In this document: positions 57,106 to 64,000 of the stretch, piece by piece | Position numbering within the stretch: position 1 is the stretch's first letter | Layout: every line of letters starts with the position of its first letter | NCBI GenBank assembly: GCA_963930645.1 | Contig: OZ005662.1 | Coordinates: forward strand, 77,841,841-77,905,840 | Origin: Salticus scenicus | Taxonomy: Eukaryota > Arthropoda > Arachnida > Araneae > Salticidae | Length of the DNA stretch: 64,000 bases | Direction: 5' to 3' | The notes under the pieces: model-generated | What the model saw: the letters and a program-made list of their open reading frames with translations, nothing else | Told to the model about the DNA's origin: nothing | Database searches by the model: none | Made by a program: the position numbers and the translations under genes

Positions 57106-57252
57106 CACTGTTAAAAAAATACAACTTTGCTGCCAGAAATTCTCTGCAATTACAGAAAAATACGTTTTGTCATCGTAATTTTCCATAATATAAGACTTTT
57201 TTCTCAAATTACAGAGAATTTCTGGCAGCAAAGTTGTATTTTTTTAACAGTG
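57106..57252. mobile_element. CTGCCAGAA MITE, copy i
   Basis: CACTGTTAAAAAAATACAAC to GTTGTATTTTTTTAACAGTG; the palindrome is nearly intact. Confidence 0.9.
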
Positions 57253-57483
57253 CAGAGATCCTAAAATTTTAGGTGAATTGCTTCCCGCTCTATATTCTCT
57301 GATTGTTAATTCAACGGTTTTAGGCCATCATTTCTTTCACTTTATCGAGGTTCTCGTTTGTTTTCGATCTCGATGACCTACCGACCTACCATAGCGTTCA
57401 TCAACTTCGATGGACTCACGACCTAGTGTAAATCATTCGTACCATTGGTAAACCACTGATTTTTTTTTTTTTCTTTTTGAGTA
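57253..57483. other. Short unassigned spacer
   Basis: GAGGTTCTCGTTTGTTTTCG, then ATCTCGATGACCTACCGACC could be a coding relic; not identifiable. Confidence 0.25.
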
Positions 57484-57674
57484 CACTGTCAAAAAAAAAA
57501 AAAAAGTCCTGTTTGCCGCAGTTTGCTGACAGAAATTTCCTGTAAATCTGAAAAATACGTTCTATAAACGGAAAAATTACGTTGATAGAACGTATTTTTC
57601 TGGATTACAGAAAATTTCTGGCAGCAAAATGCAGAAAACAGGATTTTTTTTTTTTTTTTTTTTTTTTGACAGTG
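57484..57674. mobile_element. CTGCCAGAA MITE, copy j (GTCCTGTTTGC subfamily)
   Basis: CACTGTC, an A run, AAAGTCCTGTTTGCCGCAG at the left, mirrored by CTGGCAGCAAAATGCAGAAA, ACAGGA, a T run and GACAGTG. The arms contain a small extra block (CAGTTTGCTGACAG). Confidence 0.88.
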
Positions 57675-58221
57675 CATCATTGCCAAAGCACTTTTCCAAA
57701 ATTTTGAATGTTTTTGCGCCATGATCAAATCCTTTTTAATGCAAAATTTAATGCACACTCTTTTTTGCAATTTTAAATCCATTGTAAAATTCGAGACAAT
57801 ATTAAAAAACAGATGTAATCAACACTGCGTCACTTACAGAAATATGAAACTAGGATGATGCAATTTGGAGAGAATATTGCTGACATGTCTGGCAAACGTC
57901 AAAAAAAAAAAAAAAAAAAAAAAAAAGAAAGAAAGAATGAAAGAAAGAAGAAGAAGAAACGAAATCAGGTGACTGAGAAAGTCAATTGGTGGTGATTCCG
58001 GGAACTTTCGGATCAAGGTGATATATGCAGGGCAATTTTATGATACTGGCACGAATTGCACTGTTCCAGGGTCTACAAATTCAAGGGATCTTAACTTCAA
58101 AAGCTGCGTAGTAATAGTACAAAATTTCCTGTGCTATATCAAGAAAAAACTAAAAACTCATTAAAACTCTCTTTTTATATACAATTAAAGAGCTTAAATA
58201 GTTCTTAAGTTTTGTCACTAT
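57675..58221. other. Unassigned; A tract
   Basis: A tract at 57901-57926 followed by GAAA repeats. Text at 57675-57800 (TGCGCCATGATCAAATCCTT) may be coding-derived, but no domain was recognised. Confidence 0.3.
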
Positions 58222-58371
58222 CACTGTAAAGAATATGTCCTATTTGCTGCCAGAAATTCTCTGTAATTTGAGAAAACATGCGTAATTTATGAAAGAATTA
58301 CATTGTCAGAGCGTATTTTTTTGTAATTAAAAAAAAATTCTGGAATCAAATAGGACATATTTTTTACAGTG
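58222..58371. mobile_element. CTGCCAGAA MITE, copy k (GTCCTATTTGCTG subfamily)
   Basis: CACTGTAAAGAATATGTCCT to AGGACATATTTTTTACAGTG. It is only 3 bp from the next copy. Confidence 0.88.
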
Positions 58372-58374
58372 ATA

Positions 58375-58522
58375 CACTGTTAAAAAATGCAACTTTGCTG
58401 CAAGAAATTCTCTGTAATTTGAGAAAATAATCGTAAATTACAGAAAAATTACGTTGACAAAACGTATTTTTCTGTCATTGCAGAAAATTTTTGCCAGCAA
58501 AATTGCATTTTTTTTAACAGTG
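58375..58522. mobile_element. CTGCCAGAA MITE, copy l
   Basis: CACTGTTAAAAAATGCAACT to TTGCATTTTTTTTAACAGTG. It is tandem with copy k but from the other subfamily. Confidence 0.88.
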
Positions 58523-58722
58523 ATAATCTACTGAAATAAAAAGCATATTAATTGACTGATCAATGTGTTTTAGGTTTTATGTTATTAGGAGCAAAAAACT
58601 AATGATTTAGTTATATATTGTAAAAACTGCGTAAACATAAAGTATAACTGGAGAAGAAATTTAAAAAATACAAATTGTTTCAAATGGATGTAAAAACTTA
58701 GATGAGTGTTTGTTTCAGGTTG
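58523..58722. other. Short unassigned spacer
   Basis: Nothing recognised. Confidence 0.3.
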
Positions 58723-58726
58723 GTCC

Positions 58727-58985
58727 TACACTGCAAAACATCTTCGTAGATTTTACTGGAAAATCCTGTAAATTGCAATGGTAAAACTGTGAATCAATTT
58801 TAAATCAAATGTACAGTGTAAAACTGTAAAATTGCAGCACTGACATATATTTTACGAGGAAATCTTGTAAATTAAATTTTTTTTCTTTAAAAGTACAGGT
58901 TTGTCCTGTATATTTTACGGAAAAATACTGGTACCTCAGCTGCCAGTTTTTACCTTTACTTTTACGGGTTTACCTTTTACAATGT
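58727..58985. mobile_element. Possible MITE, CACTGCAAAACATC ... TTTTACAATG
   Basis: Repeated TTTTACNGG-AAATCCTGTAAATT and TACAGTGTAAAACTGTAAA motifs with a CACTG-type start suggest a decayed relative of the neighbouring palindromes. The right tip is unclear. Confidence 0.35.
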
Positions 58986-59340
58986 ATTTTTTGAGCTCGG
59001 TTAAACAGGGAAAGAGAGTCTCCAAGTAACATCAGTGTCTAGAGTCTACGAAAAGTGTTTTTTTTTTTCATTGTTTGATACACTCTAAATTATAATTCTA
59101 AGAGATGTATAAAATTTCTTTCTATGCACTTAAAAAAAAAAAAAAGTTATACTGTAGAAAATCCCTGGAAACAACACAGGGAATATTACTGCACAACATA
59201 ATTTTTCCGTAGTGCTCATCGTAAAATTTATCTCATTAAATAAAACGATTCTTCTCTACCTTTCAGAATCAAACTAGAACATTGTAGGCGACAAAATTAC
59301 CTCTTAGCCACAGAAGTATGAATTTTTCGGCTACTTCGTA
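58986..59340. other. Unassigned
   Basis: No recognised feature. A tract at 59131-59144. Confidence 0.3.
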
Positions 59341-59552
59341 CAGTCGGTAACAAAAGTGTCCGAACACTAGCAAAAATTCCTATGCAAAAAAGTAAACTTC
59401 ATACGGTTTTGTTAAATAAATCCTTGTCGAATCCTGTTCTTAGTCAGTGTAAGCACATGATTCGACAAGGATTTATTTAACAAAACCGTATGAAGTGTAC
59501 TTTTTTTACATAGGAATTTTTGCTAGTGTTCGGACACTTTTGTTACCGACTG
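59341..59552. mobile_element. Tc1/mariner-type palindromic MITE, copy 4
   Basis: 212 bp, TA-flanked, CAGTCGGTAACAAAAGTGTC tips. By eye the least diverged palindrome of the four, so probably closest to the family consensus. Confidence 0.9.
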
Positions 59553-59712
59553 TATTTTTCTTCTTAGGCTCTACCAATTTTCAATATGCAAAACAGGAAA
59601 AATTGTAAACAACACATAAAATTTGTATTAATGTGTGGTTACAAATTTTATCTGTCTACAGAAAAAAAAATTCTATCGACAGACTGGGATGTAATTTTAA
59701 TTTTATGTTCCG

Positions 59713-59864
59713 TACATTTTTAAAAAATGTAATTTTGCTGAGCCAGAAATTTTCTGTAATTTGAGAAAATAGTCGTAAAATACGAAAAAAATACGTTGAC
59801 AAAACGCATTTTTCGGTCATTACAGAGCCTTTCTGGCAGCAACATTGCATTTTTTTTAACAGTG
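59713..59864. mobile_element. CTGCCAGAA MITE, copy m (left tip decayed)
   Basis: AAAAAATGTAATTTTGCTGA then GCCAGAAATTTTCTGTAATT, mirrored by CTGGCAGCAACATTGCATTT and TTTAACAGTG. Confidence 0.82.
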
Positions 59865-60809
59865 ATAGTTTTAGAAAATATAAATAGTATAGAGTAAATT
59901 TTCTATTTTACAGAAATTTTATTTTCCATTTTTTAACAGTTTTTTTTTTTTTTTTTTTTTTGTGATAATTAGCAAAATTGCTTTCTTAATGTAATGATTA
60001 AGCAACCCCGACTCTCAAAATTAACAATTATTTTAATAAATTTTTATATAGGAAATTAAATAATTTTTCTAGAATTATTTGGCAACAGAACTCAAATAAT
60101 TACACTTTAAATTGTGAAATACATTTTTACTTACATCTTTAAAAAACATACATTAAAAATAAATTAATCTTTAAACTTTATTTTGAATTGCGAATAATCC
60201 AATTAACGTATAACTTAGAAATAGAAAAATGTTAATTAAACATATTACAAAAATTGAAATTTGTTTACTCTGCAAAGTTTCTTAATATTAAATAGAAAAT
60301 TAATTCTTGACTTGTGAAATTAGTGAATATATCCTTCAAAAATTTTTTGAACAAATGTTTACCTAAGTAATTTAATCGGATTAACTTGACTATAAAATTA
60401 ATTAACCAATTCACAAGTGGTAATGAATAGGTTATAGAGATTTAAACTGAATTATTTTGTAGCTTGGTATATTTCGTAAATAAATATAACTTCTTAAATC
60501 TTTTGTATTATAATAGGTTTTTTCTTACTACACTGGAGATCATATATATTAATAAAAATTAAAGTCGCAGCATCACCAGAGAATATTATCAGTTACTGAA
60601 TATATAATTTTTATTTGAGCATATAACTAATTCTACAAATATTGGACGAAGAAATGATAGGAATATAAGAAAAATTCTTTATACTTCACTATTTGTCTTG
60701 AAATGAAATGTAAAAATTATAATACTTATGAATTACAACGACAAGATTTTTTTTTAAATAACTGAGTTTTAATATAGTCGATTTTAGAATTTGTATTCAA
60801 ATATTCAAT
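59865..60809. other. Unassigned AT-rich stretch
   Basis: T tract at 59939-59961. No gene or repeat pair recognised. Confidence 0.3.
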
Positions 60810-60960
60810 ACTTTTTTAAAAAAAATGCTATTTTTCTGCCAGAACTTCTCTGTAATTACAGAAAAATACGTTTTGTCTACGTAATTTTATTCGTAATTTA
60901 CGAATTTTTTCTCAAATTACAGAGAATTTATGGCAACAAAATTTCATTTTTTTTTCAGTG
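60810..60960. mobile_element. CTGCCAGAA MITE, copy n (tips decayed)
   Basis: TTTTTCTGCCAGAACTTCTC to TTTATGGCAACAAAATTTCA then TTCAGTG, with AATACGTTTTGTCTACGTAA in the centre. Confidence 0.82.
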
Positions 60961-61261
60961 TAGACGGATAACTCGACGTGTTAAGAAAATAATTTCGTTA
61001 AATTAAATATTTAAAATCTGTGTGTAGCTAATATGTAAAATTTTTCAATAACTAGGCACATAAAATGGTTTTGTGATATCGGTTTAAAAATAAAAGAAAT
61101 AACAGAAAAATAGTAATAAACAACACAAATGTATTAATATGCTCTCGTATTAATACTATATATTGGCCAAATATTAAGACTATATATTAATTATATTATT
61201 ATATAGTATTATTATTAGTATAGTATTATATTTAGGCTCTCATATTAATACTATATTTTAA
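60961..61261. other. AT-rich repeats of TTAATACTATATATTGGCCA
   Basis: The phrase TATATTGGCCAAA appears at about 61159 and again at 61265, the start of the Penelope-like fragment, with TTAATACTATAT repeats between. This may be a junction or target-site rearrangement. Confidence 0.4.
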
Positions 61262-61525
61262 TTATATATTGGCCAAACTAAACGCAGTCTTAAATTTCGT
61301 CTAAAAGAACATATGAATTACGTCCGCGAACAAGAACCCAATAAATCGGCTATTTCTAAATATTGCTGGGAGGAAAATCATAATTTTAAGTTTAATTCAG
61401 CTAAAATAATTTGTAGACATAAATATATTCACGAACTCGATTTCTTTGAAGCTTTTCATATTTATAAAAATTTTAAAAACCTTGTAAATTGTGATTTCCC
61501 TGTTCCCTATTTGTCTGATTGTTGA
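61262..61525 (+). pseudogene. Penelope-like retroelement, GIY-YIG endonuclease C-terminus
   Basis: The frame reads LYIGQTKRSLKFRLKEHMNY, matching the YIG strand and the R-x3-H region of GIY-YIG nucleases. KSAISKYCWEENHNFKFNSA and IHELDFFEAFHIYKN follow, a layout typical of the C-terminal endonuclease of Penelope-like elements, with the conserved late Glu present (LDFFEAFHI). The first GIY strand is missing: a stop lies directly upstream of LYIG. The fragment is 88 codons and ends in TGA at 61523-61525. The reverse transcriptase is absent, so this is a 5'-truncated copy. Confidence 0.75.
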
Positions 61526-61860
61526 AAATTTTACATTCAGTCCACATTTTCTTAATTTTTCTACTGTTTACACATCTAACATTCCTAAATTCTTATTGGT
61601 CACACTCCTCACCTTTCCCGTAATCCTATTGGTCCCTCTCCTATATATACGAGCACTTCTCCAGATTCAGAATTCTTTTTACACTGAAGACGGTACGCTT
61701 AAGGCTACCTTAACAGCCGTATGCATCTTAAATATTTTTCTTTGGCTTTCTGACGTAGTAGTTTATTCGAGTTTTAATATTCCAATGCCAAGTCTCCTGT
61801 TGTTATATGCTCTCAAGTTTATTTTTAATATATTATTTTCGATATTCTAGTTTCACTCTA
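61526..61860 (+). mobile_element. 3' region of the Penelope-like fragment
   Basis: Downstream DNA of the same element, including CTGAAGACGG at about 61684 with CCGT pairing 30 bases later. It resembles the hammerhead-type region of Penelope ends, but the GAAA core is missing. The 119-codon frame at 61491-61850 is hydrophobic and shifted relative to the endonuclease frame; I do not believe it is a gene. Confidence 0.4.
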
Positions 61861-62775
61861 CGGGACAAAAGGTTTAAACAAATAATTTTAGTAGTTTAGC
61901 GATTTTTTTGCTAATTTTGTGCTGTTTACTCTTAAAGTATACAAATTATAAAATATTCTACAATGCGCAGAAACATACTAGTACGTCAGAAAATATTTAA
62001 TATGAAAAAAACATCTATTACAATGAAGAAAATATGCGTCCGATAGTCTCGAAGATAGCCTTAGACTCACTCTAAAATTTGTGGGAGTGGGAAAAAAAAA
62101 ACCCTTTAAAAATGTTACCATTGTTTTAGTCCTAATTAAATTGAGTAAACTCTATTCTGGCATTCAAAAATGTTTAGCATTATAATTCTCTCTTTTCGTA
62201 AAAGAGTGACGCGTATCAATTTATCATAAAGAGTGAAGATCGCATTTAAATTACAAGATCAAAATTCTGTAAAGTAAGAAATTGCTGGCACCATCTTTTA
62301 ATAATATTTTAGATGAAATATAAAGAACTATCTCTGGCTGATCTTACTCATGTATTTGTTTAACAGAATTTATTAAAGATATTTTATGAATGAAAAGAAA
62401 ATACATTCATGTTAAAAGATAATTTCATAAATATTAAAAACGTTTTTCTTGCAACTGACAAATTCGAAACGTTATTGCTAAAAATGAATGTTGAAAATCG
62501 TAACACAAAACATTTTTATTCGTAAATATACATATATATATTTAATGCATAACACCTTACAGACAATAAATTATATTTTTATTACATTCACGAACGCAAG
62601 AAATACGTGAAATTTTAAAAACGATGGCTATAATATATTATTAGTAATTAAAATCGTCAACATGATTTATCCTTCTAAACAGCCGAGCAACGTTGCTACA
62701 TTTTGAAGCAATAATTTTTCAATAAACTATGCAAAGATTTAACTATTTTTTTTAAACATGTGTGCTCATATATAT
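61861..62775. other. Unassigned AT-rich stretch
   Basis: No recognised gene, tRNA-like box or inverted repeat. Confidence 0.3.
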
Positions 62776-63341
62776 AACCCCCTGACAAAAAGATAGGTAC
62801 AAAGGGTTTTTTCTTTGAATTTTCATAAAATAACATTATCTAACTGTGCTTATCATTTATTATTTTCATAAGATAACACTATTCCCGGACTAATTTTTGT
62901 TTTCAGACTAATTTAGAAAGGTTTTAAGACTAAAATTTTACTAATTTAAGACTACACTCCGCGGCAAAAATATAGGAACAAAGGATTTTTTAAAATTTTT
63001 CATAAAATAACATTATCTAAATTGTGGTCATCATTTATCATCATAACAAAATATTATCGTATCAAAAACATATTAAATATTTGAATCATATTCAAAATAA
63101 TCATATTCAAAAATTAAAAGAAAAATCCTTTATTCCTATCTTTTTGTCGCGGTGTGTACTCTTAAATTAGAAAAATTTTAGTCTTAAAATTTTTGTAAAT
63201 TAGTCTTAAAACAAAAATTAGTTCGGGAATAGTGTTATTTTATGATAATAATAAATGATAAGCACAATTTAGATAGTGTTTTTTATGAAAAATCAAAGAA
63301 AAAACCCTTTGTACCTATCTTTTTGTCGAGGGGGTATATAT
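62776..63341. mobile_element. Palindromic MITE (CCCCCTGACAAAAAGATAGG tips) with a nested relative
   Basis: The left tip CCCCCTGACAAAAAGATAGG, TACAAAGGGTTTTTT is mirrored at 63300-63341. The arms pair inward through AACATTATCTAA, GATAAGCAC and TTCGGGAATAGTGTTATTTT. TATA lies on both outer sides. The palindrome centre is occupied by 62953-63160. Tips and TA flanks suggest a Tc1/mariner-type non-autonomous element. Confidence 0.8.
62953..63160. mobile_element. Nested MITE with CACTCCGCGGCAAAAATATA tips
   Basis: CACTCCGCGGCAAAAATATA then GGAACAAAGGATTTTT is mirrored by AAAAATCCTTTATTCCTATC and TTTTTGTCGCGGTGTG, bounded by TA on each side. The tips are a diverged version of the outer element (GGNACAAAGG shared), so one family member inserted into another. 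Confidence 0.8.
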
Positions 63342-64000
63342 ATAAGATAATTTAGTGATACAATCTTTAAAGATTTACTACATTTTGGCATGTTCAATGA
63401 ATGAGAGGCCAAACTTTAAGAGTTAGATACAAAATCACTCTTCATATTTTAGAGAGCAGAGGAAATGTGGTTTTATGGAAGAATATAATCGACATTTTTC
63501 CTATGCAATATGACTGCTAAACAACGGCCCTGATTTGGACATTTAAGAGAAAGCTATAAAAATCAGTCGATTTAAATACACATTGTATCATACACGCAGT
63601 TTATTTGTATAGGCTGACTCAAACATAGAAAAAAGAAAAGGAGATTTATTTCTTATCAGTTGCCCTCTTATTTTATTTTATTTCTCTTTTTCGACTTTTT
63701 AGAAAGCATCAAGGGTAATCTCTTTTTTTTCGAAGGATAGTCCTTGCGTGATGCAGCATGAATTCGTAAATTGTCTGTATACGTACACGCCAGATTATTG
63801 ATATATTCGAAGTTAATTGACGAAGTACTGGCAGATTAGGACTATAAAAATCAATAATTTGTTTAGAACAAGAAATAAATTTAGTTGTATTTTGGATTTA
63901 AAACCTTTATTTATTTATTTATATTATATTATTATTATTATTATTATTTTGTGCGTGTGTGTGGGGGGGAGTTGTGTGTGTGTGTGTGTGTGCATGTATT
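63342..64000. other. Unassigned; simple repeats at the right edge
   Basis: ATTT/TTA repeats at 63905-63945 and a GT tract with G runs at 63953-63993. No gene recognised. Confidence 0.4.

Noticed and set aside
61491..61850. 119-codon hydrophobic frame after the Penelope fragment
   Set aside because: Out of frame with the endonuclease, lies in the element's 3' region, and has no recognised membrane protein family.

Overview
The window is non-coding, strongly AT-rich animal DNA packed with transposable elements. I found no host protein-coding gene, rRNA, functional tRNA or CRISPR. Dense short palindromic transposons (MITEs), tRNA-derived SINEs, Tc1/mariner and hAT ends, a Penelope-like endonuclease and a CsRn1-like Ty3/Gypsy element suggest an arthropod, possibly a chelicerate. 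That placement is inference; no gene here fixes the species.

Layout. 1-1.3 kb: decayed LINE ORF1, open at the left edge. 1.4-2.05 kb: tRNA-derived SINE split by a MITE. 2.5-3.9 kb: palindromic MITEs, then the first array of a roughly 174-bp repeat. 5.3-6.3 kb: five-unit tandem array, each unit with its own TA tract. 7.0-8.2 kb: a second SINE copy split by a simple-repeat-bearing element. 8.685-11.071 kb: non-autonomous hAT element with perfect 8-bp target duplications. 11.6-16.4 kb: another copy of the simple-repeat element and several foldbacks. 16.3-19.7 kb: a diverged segmental duplication flanking the second 174-bp array; one copy carries a Tc1-type MITE and the other preserves the empty TA site. 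20.565-21.084 kb: internally deleted mariner-superfamily element with intact terminal repeats and a C-terminal transposase ORF. 23-30 kb: MITEs, a transposase relic, a SINE, large inverted repeats and a degenerate repeat array. 30-46 kb: more MITEs and tRNA-like repeats, and an inverted pair of Penelope-like ends with hammerhead-like cores.

46.618-51.853 kb holds the best preserved element: a full-length Ty3/Gypsy retrotransposon. Its 377-bp LTRs differ at one base. It has a tRNA-Trp-like primer site, a Gag with an unusual C-H-C-C box, a GGGAAAC slippery heptamer abutting the gag stop in the correct phase, and Pol with protease, reverse transcriptase, RNase H and a DD35E integrase. A Gag frameshift, a Gag stop and a Pol stop disable it as sequenced.

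53-61 kb is a dense cluster of one palindromic MITE family (CTGCCAGAA core), with nested MITEs at 54.85-55.46 kb. 61.26-61.53 kb is a Penelope-like GIY-YIG endonuclease end, and 62.78-63.34 kb is a MITE inserted into the centre of a related MITE. The genes do not form a pathway: the window records successive, often nested, insertions. I found no convincing new biological system. The most informative observations are the nested and empty-site insertions, the slippery site, the hammerhead-like motifs and the two 174-bp arrays with a shared tail.
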